From an uncultured Steroidobacter sp. (GTDB lineage: Bacteria > Pseudomonadota > Gammaproteobacteria > Steroidobacterales > Steroidobacteraceae), in the NCBI GenBank assembly GCA_946478975.1, contig CAMLEO010000362.1, positions 1-6,248 of the forward strand: a stretch of DNA of 6,248 bases, in the 5' to 3' direction. Below are positions 1 to 6,068 of this stretch, in pieces. Positions within the stretch are counted from its first letter, which is position 1. The number at the start of each line of letters is the position of its first letter. Position numbers and translations under genes: made by a program. The notes below the pieces were generated by a model. That model saw nothing but the letters and a program-made list of their open reading frames with translations. It was not told the origin of the DNA and did no database searches.

Positions 1-20
1 AGGTTGGAATTGGTGTTCGA

Positions 21-1412
21 TTAAGTGAGCCGATTGATGCCGTTGTACGCCGCGACCCGATAGGCTTCCGCCATGGTCGGGTAGTTGAACGTGGTGCGTG
101 TGAAATAGCGAATATCGTTGTTCGAGCTGGCCATCACCGTCTGGCCGATGTGCACGATCTCCGAGGCATTATCGCCGAAACAATGCACCCCGAGCACCTG
201 CATGGTCTCGGCATGGAAAATGATCTTCAGCATGCCGACACGCTCATCCGTCATCTGCGCACGCGCCAGGTTCTTGAACGCGCAGTGGCCGACTTCGTAA
301 GGCACCTTCGCTTCCTGCAGCTCGCGCTCGCTGCGGCCGATCGAGGAGATCTCCGGGATCGTGTAGATGCCGCTGGGAATCGTGGCACTGCTGTGCGGAG
401 CAATGTTTGGATCGATCATGTGCTGGACGGCGTGCGAGCCCTGCACATACGCCGCGCTCGCCAGCGCCGGCGGGCCGACGATATCGCCCACTGCATAGAT
501 GTGCGGCAAGGCCGTTTGATAGTGATCGTTGACTTCGACCTGGCCGCGGCTGTTCGCTTTGAGCCCGATGCGCTCCAGATGCAACTTGTCCGAGTTGCCG
601 GTGCGGCCGTTGGCCCACAGCAGCAGGTCCGATTTGATCTTGCGGCCAGATTCGAGATGCAGCACGACGTCGCGTTCGCGCGCTTCCAAAGTTTTGAACT
701 GTTCGTTATGGCGAATCACGCAGCCCTGCTCGCGCAGGTGATATGAGAGCGCCTCCGCGATTTCATCATCCAGAAACGACAACAGCCGGTCGTGAGTATT
801 GACCAACGTCACCTTTGCGCCTAGGTTGATGAAGATTGACGCGTACTCGCAGCCGATGACACCTGCACCGTAGATGGTCACGGAGAACGGATGCTCGCTG
901 TAACGCAGAATGGAATCGCTGTCGCGAATGCGCTCGTGGCTGAAGTCCACTTCCGGTGGGTGGTACGGCCGCGAGCCGGCGGCAATCACGATGTGCTTCG
1001 CCGACAGGCGCGACGGCTTGCCGGTCGACGGCGTTACTTCCACCGTATTGGCATCGACGAAGCTCGCCTCGCCGTAATACACCGGCACGCGATTGCGCTC
1101 GTAAAACCGATGCCGGCTCGCGACCTGCGCTTCCACGACCTTGGTCGCCGAGGCCAGCAGTTGCGGATAGGTCAGACGCGAAGCGTCCCGGAACTCGCTC
1201 AACAACGGATTTCTGCGCACGTCGTGCAGGGTCTTCACTGCATGGCGCAGGGCCTTGCTGGGAATCGTGCCCCAGTGCGTGCAGCCGCCGCCGACTTCGA
1301 AATAGCGCTCGACGATCGCGACGCTGCGATGACTCTTCGCCGCCGTCAGTGCCGCGCCCTCGCCTGCCGGGCCGCTGCCAATCACCAAAACATCGAACTG
1401 TTCAGTCGCCAT
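21..1412 (-). CDS. sthA: Soluble pyridine nucleotide transhydrogenase (Si-specific NAD(P)+ transhydrogenase)
   Basis: This 463-residue cytosolic FAD flavoprotein should transfer hydride between NADPH and NAD+, draining excess NADPH. E. coli SthA is 466 residues, and long stretches read almost the same. An N-terminal Rossmann FAD motif GSGPAGEG lies at residues 12-19 with E35 ending its second strand. The active-site segment [17 protein letters not shown] follows at 41-57. C44 is kept, but T49 stands where lipoamide dehydrogenases and glutathione reductases have the second redox Cys, which is the SthA signature. A second nucleotide-binding motif [11 protein letters not shown] starts near residue 182, and an FAD motif YAVGDIVG follows. 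The C-terminal dimerisation segment [14 protein letters not shown] has Tyr where disulfide reductases carry the catalytic His, again as in SthA. The ATG at 1412 fits the family length; only a weak purine-rich stretch precedes it. It is divergent from the receptor gene, and its terminator is outside the window. Family assignment is very secure. Confidence 0.97.
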   Translation of the reverse strand: MATEQFDVLVIGSGPAGEGAALTAAKSHRSVAIVERYFEVGGGCTHWGTIPSKALRHAVKTLHDVRRNPLLSEFRDASRLTYPQLLASATKVVEAQVASRHRFYERNRVPVYYGEASFVDANTVEVTPSTGKPSRLSAKHIVIAAGSRPYHPPEVDFSHERIRDSDSILRYSEHPFSVTIYGAGVIGCEYASIFINLGAKVTLVNTHDRLLSFLDDEIAEALSYHLREQGCVIRHNEQFKTLEARERDVVLHLESGRKIKSDLLLWANGRTGNSDKLHLERIGLKANSRGQVEVNDHYQTALPHIYAVGDIVGPPALASAAYVQGSHAVQHMIDPNIAPHSSATIPSGIYTIPEISSIGRSERELQEAKVPYEVGHCAFKNLARAQMTDERVGMLKIIFHAETMQVLGVHCFGDNASEIVHIGQTVMASSNNDIRYFTRTTFNYPTMAEAYRVAAYNGINRLT

Positions 1413-1440
1413 CTCTCATCTCTAACTGAAGCCGACCTAA

Positions 1441-1522
1441 CGCGCTTTGAGCGCGCATCATCCCCGACTCGTTGTCGGGTCACAACAGCATTGTCCTGCG
1501 TAGCAGTCCGAACCTGCGGACT
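1441..1522. repeat. Cluster of three short perfect inverted repeats
   Basis: Three hairpin-capable dyads follow one another within 82 bases. The arms are CGCGCT/AGCGCG (1441-1446, 1450-1455), CCCGAC/GTCGGG (1463-1468, 1474-1479) and AGTCCG/CGGACT (1505-1510, 1517-1522). They lie 29 to 110 bases upstream of the sthA start codon and would probably be in its 5' untranslated RNA. None is followed by a T tract, so they are not ordinary intrinsic terminators. They could be operator half-sites, leader structures or a REP-like remnant; the sequence does not decide. The dyads themselves are certain, their function is unknown. Confidence 0.55.
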
Positions 1523-1658
1523 ATCACCGAGTTGATGGTGCCATCTGCGAATTTCCGGACCGCTAGCGCCATGTTTGAATCATTTTGGTGCTGTTCAGGA
1601 CGTTGCTTTTATGCACGATCTCTTTCGCCGGAGGCCCGAACTCAGTACCCTTCGCGGT

Positions 1659-1693
1659 AGCTGGGTTATCAGCTGCGGGCTGTTCAGCCCCGC
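1659..1693 (+). other. Two adjacent hairpins upstream of the receptor gene
   Basis: A small stem (AGCTG 1659-1663 with CAGCT 1670-1674) is followed directly by a second stem (1675-1681 with 1686-1693, loop GTTC, one bulged C at 1691). They end 47 bases before the receptor start codon, so they would lie in its leader if transcription starts upstream. There is no T tract behind them, so terminator function is unlikely. Leader RNA structure or a protein-binding dyad is possible. Function is not shown. Confidence 0.35.
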
Positions 1694-1730
1694 CATGACA
1701 AAACTCATTTCCAAGGTCTGGATCTATACA

Positions 1731-1736
1731 AGGGGG
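1731..1736 (+). promoter_or_regulatory. Ribosome binding site of the receptor gene
   Basis: The purine run AGGGGG ends 4 bases before the ATG at 1741. It supports that start codon over internal alternatives, as does the signal peptide that begins right there. Spacing is slightly short but usable. Confidence 0.6.
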
Positions 1737-1740
1737 ATCC

Positions 1741-4224
1741 ATGAACGATCGTAGTGTGCTGCTGCGTCGAGCGGTAATAGGTGCGTTGGTTTTGGCGAGT
1801 GCACCGGCTCTCGGCCAGCAATCCACGCAAACGGCAGAGAATTCGCGCACCGTCGAGACCATCATCGTGACGGCGCAGAAGCGTGAGCAGAGCCTGCAGG
1901 ATGTGCCGATCGTCGTGACCGCTGTCTCCGAGCAGCTGCTCCAGGACACCGGCGTCAAGGACATCAAGGACCTCACCATCCTCACACCCGGCTTGCTGGT
2001 GACCTCCACCTCCAACGAATCCATCACCACCGCGCGTATTCGCGGCATCGGCACGGTGGGCGACAACGCGGGCCTGGAATCTTCGGTCGGCGTCGTCATC
2101 GATGGCGTGTACCGGCCTCGCAATGGCGTCGGCTTCGGCGATCTCGGCGAGCTCGAGCGCATCGAAGTTCTCAAAGGTCCGCAGGGCACGCTGTTCGGCA
2201 AGAACACCTCGGCCGGCGTGATCAACGTAGTCACCAAGCGCCCCTCCTCCGAGTTCGGCGCCAACGTCGAACTGACCGCCGGCAACTACGGCGCGAAGGA
2301 AGCGGCCGGCTCCATCAACGTGCCGTTCTCCGACAAGATCGCGGGACGTTTGTATGCTGCCTCCCGCGAGCGCGATGGTTTTCTCGACATCGTACGCGGC
2401 TCCGGCCCGCGCACCGAAAACGACGACAACGATCGCAAGTTTGTAACCACGCGCGGGCAGCTGTTGGTCCAGGCCAGCGACGCGCTGGATATTCGCTTCA
2501 CCGCCGATTACACCGATCGCGACGAGCACTGCTGCGCGGCTCCGCAAGCCGTGCTGACGCCGACCCTCGGCGTGCTCGCGGTGTTGAACGCGCTCCAGCC
2601 CGGTTCGTTCCGCAATCCCGCCGATCCGTTCGATCGCGTCGCCTATTCCAACCGCAGCACCAAACAAGAGGTGACGGACAAGGGTGCGTCGATGGAAATC
2701 AACTGGGACACGCCGATGCTGGGCGGCACGACGCTCACCTCCATCAGTGCGTGGCGCGAGTGGGAAACCACCAATGGCCAGGACGCGGACTTCACCACCG
2801 TCGATATTTTGTATCGCAATCCGGACGGCAACTTCGGCAACGGCTTCAAACAACTGACGCAGGAGCTGCGCTTCGCAGGCGACGGCGACAAGTTGAGCTG
2901 GCTGGTCGGCCTGTTCTATGCGGATGAAGATCTGGACTCGCGCGACCAGCTGATTCAAGGCACGCAGTTCCGTTCTTACTTCACGGCACTGACCGGTGGC
3001 GCGGCGAGCCCGATTGCACTGCTGCCAGCGAATGCTTTTCCGGCGAACGGCGCGACGCGCGACGTATACAAACAAGAATCGAAGAACTGGGCGCTGTTTA
3101 CTAACAACAGCATCCGTCTCACCGATGCCTTGGAGCTGACGTTGGGCGCGCGTTACACGGATGAGTCCAAAGATCTGGATTCGCACTACGTCAACGAGCA
3201 TGGCGGTGTGGGCTGCGCAGCTCTGCGCAGTCCGGCGTTCGCAGCGTTGCAAGCGGCCGCAGCGGCCGGCAATACCGGTGCGCAGACCATCTATGCCATT
3301 GGTTGCAGCGTCACGTACGCCGATCCGATCTTCAACAACGTCACGACCTCACAATCGCTCAGTGAAGACGAGCTCAGCGGCACCGCGAAGCTCGCCTATC
3401 GCTTCACTCCGGATGTGATGTCGTATCTGTCGTATGCGCGCGGCTACAAGGCGGGCGGCTTCAATTTGTATCGCGAGCGCAATGGCATCCTGTTCCTGTC
3501 GCCGACCGCGCCGGGCGGCCCGTCGGTCGATCGTGACACGCACTTCGAGAAAGAGCTGGTCGATTCGTACGAGCTCGGTGTGAAGACGCAGTGGGCCGGC
3601 AACAGCCTGCTGGTCAACGGCGCCGTGTTCTACCAGGACTACCAGGACTTCCAGCTCAACACGTTCACTGGCCTGCAGTTCATCGTCACATCGCTGCCGC
3701 AGGTGGTGTCGCAAGGCGTGGATCTGGACTTCGTGTGGTACACGCCGCTCGAACAGCTGAGCCTGCAGGGCGGCGTGACTTACGCCGACACGACCATCGA
3801 GGACTTCGGCACGGCCGGTGTGTTCTTCCGCACCGATCGCAAGAACGACACGCTGTCGTTCGCGCCCAAGTGGTCGTCGAGCCTGTCGGCGACGTATGAA
3901 CAGCCGATCGGCTCGTCGCTGCTCGTCCGCGGCAACGTCGGCTTGAAGTACACGTCCGAGTACAACACCGGCTCGAACCTGGATCCGCGCAAGATTCAGG
4001 ATGCGATGACGCTGGTGAATGCACGCCTCGGCTTCGGCGCGCAGAACGAGAAATGGATGGTCGAGCTCTGGGCGCTGAACCTGACCGACGAGGACTACTA
4101 CCAGGTGGCGTTCGACGGCACGCTGCAAGGCTCATCGACCAGCCCGGGCACGTCCACGAGCACGGTCGATGCGTTCCTCGGCGCACCCCGCACGTATGGC
4201 GTGACGGCGCGCTTCAAGTTCTAA
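1741..4224 (+). CDS. TonB-dependent outer-membrane receptor
   Basis: This 827-residue protein should be an outer-membrane beta-barrel that imports a scarce ligand using energy from TonB-ExbB-ExbD. A signal peptide covers residues 1-25 (two Arg at 9-10, hydrophobic AVIGALVLASAPALG, likely cut before Q26). A TonB box, ETIIVTA, is at 39-45. The plug domain follows at about 50-165 and includes the conserved GVVIDGVYRPR, ERIEVLKGPQGTLFGKNTSAG and VINVVTKRP segments. The rest is barrel, with typical features such as LGARYTDESKD, YLSYARGYKAGGFN and a near-C-terminal APRTYGVTARFKF ending in Phe, the expected BAM recognition end. Vicinal cysteines C264-C265 and a pair C492/C522 around an Ala-rich insert probably sit in extracellular loops. 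The plug style is that of the large Caulobacter/sphingomonad-type receptor group, whose ligands range over siderophores, vitamins, sugars and aromatics. No uptake enzyme, sigma/anti-sigma pair or binding protein is next to it, so the ligand cannot be named. It is transcribed alone, bounded downstream by a strong terminator. Confidence 0.95.
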   Translation: MNDRSVLLRRAVIGALVLASAPALGQQSTQTAENSRTVETIIVTAQKREQSLQDVPIVVTAVSEQLLQDTGVKDIKDLTILTPGLLVTSTSNESITTARIRGIGTVGDNAGLESSVGVVIDGVYRPRNGVGFGDLGELERIEVLKGPQGTLFGKNTSAGVINVVTKRPSSEFGANVELTAGNYGAKEAAGSINVPFSDKIAGRLYAASRERDGFLDIVRGSGPRTENDDNDRKFVTTRGQLLVQASDALDIRFTADYTDRDEHCCAAPQAVLTPTLGVLAVLNALQPGSFRNPADPFDRVAYSNRSTKQEVTDKGASMEINWDTPMLGGTTLTSISAWREWETTNGQDADFTTVDILYRNPDGNFGNGFKQLTQELRFAGDGDKLSWLVGLFYADEDLDSRDQLIQGTQFRSYFTALTGGAASPIALLPANAFPANGATRDVYKQESKNWALFTNNSIRLTDALELTLGARYTDESKDLDSHYVNEHGGVGCAALRSPAFAALQAAAAAGNTGAQTIYAIGCSVTYADPIFNNVTTSQSLSEDELSGTAKLAYRFTPDVMSYLSYARGYKAGGFNLYRERNGILFLSPTAPGGPSVDRDTHFEKELVDSYELGVKTQWAGNSLLVNGAVFYQDYQDFQLNTFTGLQFIVTSLPQVVSQGVDLDFVWYTPLEQLSLQGGVTYADTTIEDFGTAGVFFRTDRKNDTLSFAPKWSSSLSATYEQPIGSSLLVRGNVGLKYTSEYNTGSNLDPRKIQDAMTLVNARLGFGAQNEKWMVELWALNLTDEDYYQVAFDGTLQGSSTSPGTSTSTVDAFLGAPRTYGVTARFKF

Positions 4225-4242
4225 CGAGACGCTGGTGAGTTG

Positions 4243-4272
4243 AAGGGCGGCCCCTGCGGGCCGCCCTTTTTT
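4243..4272 (+). terminator. Intrinsic terminator of the receptor gene
   Basis: A perfect 9-bp GC stem (GGGCGGCCC 4245-4253, GGGCCGCCC 4258-4266) closes a CTGC loop and is extended by two A-T pairs. Six T residues follow at 4267-4272. It lies 18 bases after the receptor stop codon. It separates the receptor from apbE, so apbE needs its own promoter. Confidence 0.95.
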
Positions 4273-4289
4273 ATGCACGCGTTTTTAAT

Positions 4290-4317
4290 TTGCGATGAGC
4301 ACGGCGGCCGTTACCAT
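4290..4317 (+). promoter_or_regulatory. Candidate sigma-70 promoter of apbE
   Basis: TTGCGA at 4290-4295 and TACCAT at 4312-4317 match the -35 and -10 consensus in 4 of 6 positions each, with a 16-base spacer. The site lies after the receptor terminator and before apbE. The predicted transcription start is about 7 bases past the -10, that is at or beside the apbE ATG at 4324. This would make a leaderless mRNA, in line with the lack of a Shine-Dalgarno sequence there. Assignment is by eye only. Confidence 0.4.
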
Positions 4318-4323
4318 GCCGTC

Positions 4324-5301
4324 ATGAAAAAACTGCTGCTGTTGGTCCTGACGCTCCTGTCGCCGCTGGCGCACGCCGAATGGATGGAGCGCATCGAAGA
4401 CGGAATCATGGGCACGCGCATCGTCGTCGAGCTGTGGGCCGACGACAAAGCGCAGGGCAACGCCGCCATCGAAGCGGTGCTCGCCGAGATGCGTCGGGTC
4501 GACGAGGCGATGAGCACATACAAACCGACCAGCGAGCTGTCGATCGTCAACGCGCGCGCCGCTCAAGAGCCGGTGAAGATCTCCAGCGAATTGTTCGATC
4601 TGCTGACGACGGCGCTCGAATACTCGCGCATCACCGAAGGCGCATTCGATATCACTTACGCGAGCGTCGGCTATATGTATGACTTCCGGAAACACGTGCA
4701 TCCGGATGAGAAACAAATCGCCGCCGCGCTTCCCGGCATCAATTACCGGCACGTCGAGCTGGATCCGAAGAACAGCACCGTGCACTTCGCTCGCGCCGGC
4801 GTTCGCGTCGATCTCGGTGGCATCGGCAAAGGTCACGCGGTGGATCGAGGCATCGCCGTGCTACAGGCGCGTGGCATCACGCGAGCGCTGGTCACGGCTG
4901 GTGGCGACAGCAGAATCATCGGCGATCGCTTCGGCAAGCCGTGGGTCGTCGGCATCCGTCATCCCGATCGCAAGGACCAAGTGATCGCGCGCATTCCGCT
5001 GGAAGATGCGTCGATCTCGACCTCCGGCGATTACGAACGTTACTTCGACGAAGGCGGCGTGCGTTATCACCACATCATCGACCCGAAGACCGGCCACTCG
5101 GCGAGCAAGGTGCGCAGCGCGACTGTCATCGGGCCGACAGCGACGCGCACCGATGGATTATCTAAAACTGCGTTTGTGCTCGGGCCGGAGAAGGCGATCG
5201 AAATATACAACCGCCTCGAAGACATCGACGCCGTGCTGGTGACGCCCGAAGGCAAGGTGCTCTACACCAAAGGCCTGGAGCCGCCCGAAGACACCAAATA
5301 A
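4324..5301 (+). CDS. apbE: FAD:protein FMN transferase, ApbE family, exported
   Basis: This 325-residue protein should use FAD to attach FMN covalently to Thr/Ser of target flavoproteins (for example Nqr or Rnf subunits) on the periplasmic side of the membrane, with Mg2+. The reading frame stays open back to a TTG at 4240, but that would translate through the terminator. The ATG at 4324 opens directly onto a signal peptide, MKKLLLLVLTLLSPLAHA, probably cut before E19. There is no lipobox Cys, so the mature protein is likely soluble, unlike the lipoprotein forms of the family. Family motifs in order: IMGTRIVVELW 28-38, YKPTSELSIVN 66-76, GAFDITYASVG 106-116, DLGGIGKGHAVD 163-174, TAGGD 191-195, ISTSGDYERYF 231-241, HIIDPKTG 250-257, and TDGLSKTAFVLG from 276. 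In that last motif D277 is the usual metal ligand, but the position four residues on, normally Thr, is K281, with T282 next to it. No flavinylation target is encoded in the window. It converges with rplQ. Confidence 0.93.
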   Translation: MKKLLLLVLTLLSPLAHAEWMERIEDGIMGTRIVVELWADDKAQGNAAIEAVLAEMRRVDEAMSTYKPTSELSIVNARAAQEPVKISSELFDLLTTALEYSRITEGAFDITYASVGYMYDFRKHVHPDEKQIAAALPGINYRHVELDPKNSTVHFARAGVRVDLGGIGKGHAVDRGIAVLQARGITRALVTAGGDSRIIGDRFGKPWVVGIRHPDRKDQVIARIPLEDASISTSGDYERYFDEGGVRYHHIIDPKTGHSASKVRSATVIGPTATRTDGLSKTAFVLGPEKAIEIYNRLEDIDAVLVTPEGKVLYTKGLEPPEDTK

Positions 5302-5314
5302 CTCGTCACAAATA

Positions 5315-5346
5315 AAAAGGCCCACTCCGTAGGGAGCGGGCCTTTT
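5315..5346. terminator. Bidirectional intrinsic terminator between apbE and rplQ
   Basis: The stem pairs AAAAGGCCC (5315-5323) with GGGCCTTTT (5338-5346), then, after one A-C mismatch, CTCC (5325-5328) with GGAG (5333-5336) around a GTAG loop. Read on the plus strand it ends in TTTT; read on the minus strand it ends in a longer T-rich tail (5 T, A, TTT). It lies 13 bases after the apbE stop and 28 bases after the rplQ stop, so it can end both converging units and is somewhat stronger for rplQ. Confidence 0.9.
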
Positions 5347-5374
5347 ATCAGAGCATCAGCTCGGAAGCGTCGAA

Positions 5375-6007
5375 TTATTTCCTCGACGACTTCTTCTTGG
5401 CAGCAGCCTTCTTCTTCGGCGCGGCGGCTTTCTTGGCCGCGGTCTTCGCGCTCTTGGCTTCGACCTTCTTGGCCTTTTCGGCAGCCTTGGTCTCGGCCTT
5501 GGCCTTCTTGGCGGCCTTCTCGGCGTCGCTCTTCACGGCCTTCTTGGTCACGCGACGAGACGCCTTCTTGGCAGCCTTCGCCTTCTTCTTCGGCGCAGCG
5601 GCTTCCTCGCCTTCGGCGGCCGGGGCAGCGGCTTCTTCAGTGGCCGTAGCCGGCTGATCGAGGAGCTGCATCAGCGCCATCGGCGCGGCATCGCCCGGAC
5701 GCGGGTCCATGCGCAGGATGCGGGTGTATCCACCCGGACGCGCCTTGAAGCGAGGGCCGAGGTTTTCGAACAGCTTCACCACCACTTCAGCGTCGCGCAG
5801 CTGCGAGAACGCGCGGCGGCGGTTGGCATCGCTGTCGTCCTTGCCGAGGGTAATCAACGGCTCGACGACCCGGCGCAATTCCTTCGCCTTCGGCACCGTG
5901 GTGCGAATGGTCTCGTGACGAAGCAGCGACGCTGCCATGTTACGCAGCATCGCCTGGCGATGCGGAGCGTTGCGGCTCAATTGCCGGCCGGAGAGTTGGT
6001 GACGCAT
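5375..6007 (-). CDS. rplQ: 50S ribosomal protein L17 (bL17) with Lys/Ala-rich C-terminal tail
   Basis: Residues 1-118 are a normal bL17 of the large ribosomal subunit. [56 protein letters not shown] and [13 protein letters not shown] track the E. coli protein (127 residues) closely. At 210 residues this protein is much longer. After the core come an acidic/Ala linker (about 119-139, [16 protein letters not shown]) and a basic low-complexity tail (140-210) with 28 Lys, 3 Arg and 23 Ala in 71 residues, like histone H1 or AlgP-type tails. The tail is in frame, without a frameshift, and ends near the shared terminator. The ATG at 6007 gives the family N-terminus; AAGGA (6022-6018 on the minus strand) precedes it by 10 bases. 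It follows rpoA by 61 bases, the standard last gene of the alpha operon, and is presumably co-transcribed with it. L17 identity is certain; the function of the tail is unknown, with RNA or DNA binding the obvious guess. Confidence 0.97.
   Translation of the reverse strand: MRHQLSGRQLSRNAPHRQAMLRNMAASLLRHETIRTTVPKAKELRRVVEPLITLGKDDSDANRRRAFSQLRDAEVVVKLFENLGPRFKARPGGYTRILRMDPRPGDAAPMALMQLLDQPATATEEAAAPAAEGEEAAAPKKKAKAAKKASRRVTKKAVKSDAEKAAKKAKAETKAAEKAKKVEAKSAKTAAKKAAAPKKKAAAKKKSSRK
5378..5600 (-). repeat. Low-complexity Lys/Ala codon repeats in the rplQ tail
   Basis: The DNA coding for the L17 tail is built from variants of a few Lys and Ala codons (AAG, GCC, GCG, GCA), giving many imperfect copies of GCCTTCTTGGC-like units on the plus strand. 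One 17-base unit, GCCTTCTTCTTCGGCGC, occurs identically at 5406-5422 and 5580-5596 and encodes the repeated peptide APKKKA. Such DNA is prone to in-frame length change. Confidence 0.7.
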
Positions 6008-6030
6008 TGTTCTTCAGTCCTTAACGCAGA

Positions 6031-6062
6031 CCGGGGCCCAGTTTTTGATATTTGGGCCCCGG
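6031..6062 (-). other. Strong hairpin in the rpoA-rplQ gap
   Basis: A perfect 10-bp inverted repeat (CCGGGGCCCA 6031-6040, TGGGCCCCGG 6053-6062) with a 12-base AT-rich loop fills half of the 61-base gap between rpoA and rplQ. In the transcript it begins 6 bases after the rpoA stop codon and ends 8 bases before the AAGGA ribosome binding site of rplQ. No T tract follows on the minus strand, so it is not a standard terminator. Partial attenuation, RNA processing or mRNA stabilisation are possible roles; the stem is certain, its role is inferred. Confidence 0.6.
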
Positions 6063-6068
6063 GTAATC

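Larger units (their letters stand above)
1413..1740. promoter_or_regulatory. Divergent intergenic region between sthA and the receptor gene
   Basis: This 328-base stretch holds the 5' regions of two divergent genes. I see no convincing protein gene, tRNA or insertion sequence in it. It contains a run of short perfect inverted repeats: 1441-1455 (6-bp arms, 3-nt loop), 1463-1479 (6-bp arms, 5-nt loop), 1505-1522 (6-bp arms, 6-nt loop), a weaker one at 1525-1540, the 8-bp palindrome CGCTAGCG at 1561-1568, and two adjacent hairpins at 1659-1674 and 1675-1693. No good sigma-70 promoter stands out in either direction; the best candidates match only about half of the consensus. Both promoters and any operators presumably lie here, but I cannot place them. 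A short ORF starting at 1611 overlaps the receptor start and is discussed as a finding. Confidence 0.6.

Noticed and set aside
1585..1613. TTGGTG with TTTATG, 17-base spacer, as the receptor promoter
   Set aside because: Each box matches only 3 of 6 consensus positions, which is no better than chance in a region this size.
1472..1660. 62-residue plus-strand ORF in the sthA/receptor gap
   Set aside because: Runs through the dyad cluster, has no ribosome binding site or recognisable motif, and its composition looks random.
1725..1730. TATACA as a -10 element for the receptor gene
   Set aside because: A start from it would fall within or after the ribosome binding site at 1731-1736, and no -35 element is properly spaced.
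1705..3252. Long 515-residue minus-strand ORF opposite the receptor gene
   Set aside because: It is Arg/Gln/Val-rich, matches no known fold pattern, and lies wholly opposite a gene with clear family motifs. Such long antisense frames are expected in GC-rich codon-biased DNA.
3349..4128. 259-residue minus-strand ORF opposite the receptor barrel
   Set aside because: Shadow of the receptor gene with the same compositional bias; no domain, start signal or upstream ribosome site.
4240..4323. Extended TTG start of apbE at 4240
   Set aside because: It would place the intrinsic terminator stem inside the coding sequence and bury the signal peptide that begins at 4324.
5397..5657. Plus-strand ORF encoding an Ala/Phe/Leu-rich, membrane-like protein opposite rplQ
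   Set aside because: Its hydrophobic composition is simply the reverse complement of the Lys/Ala codons of the L17 tail; it also starts downstream of the shared terminator with no promoter.
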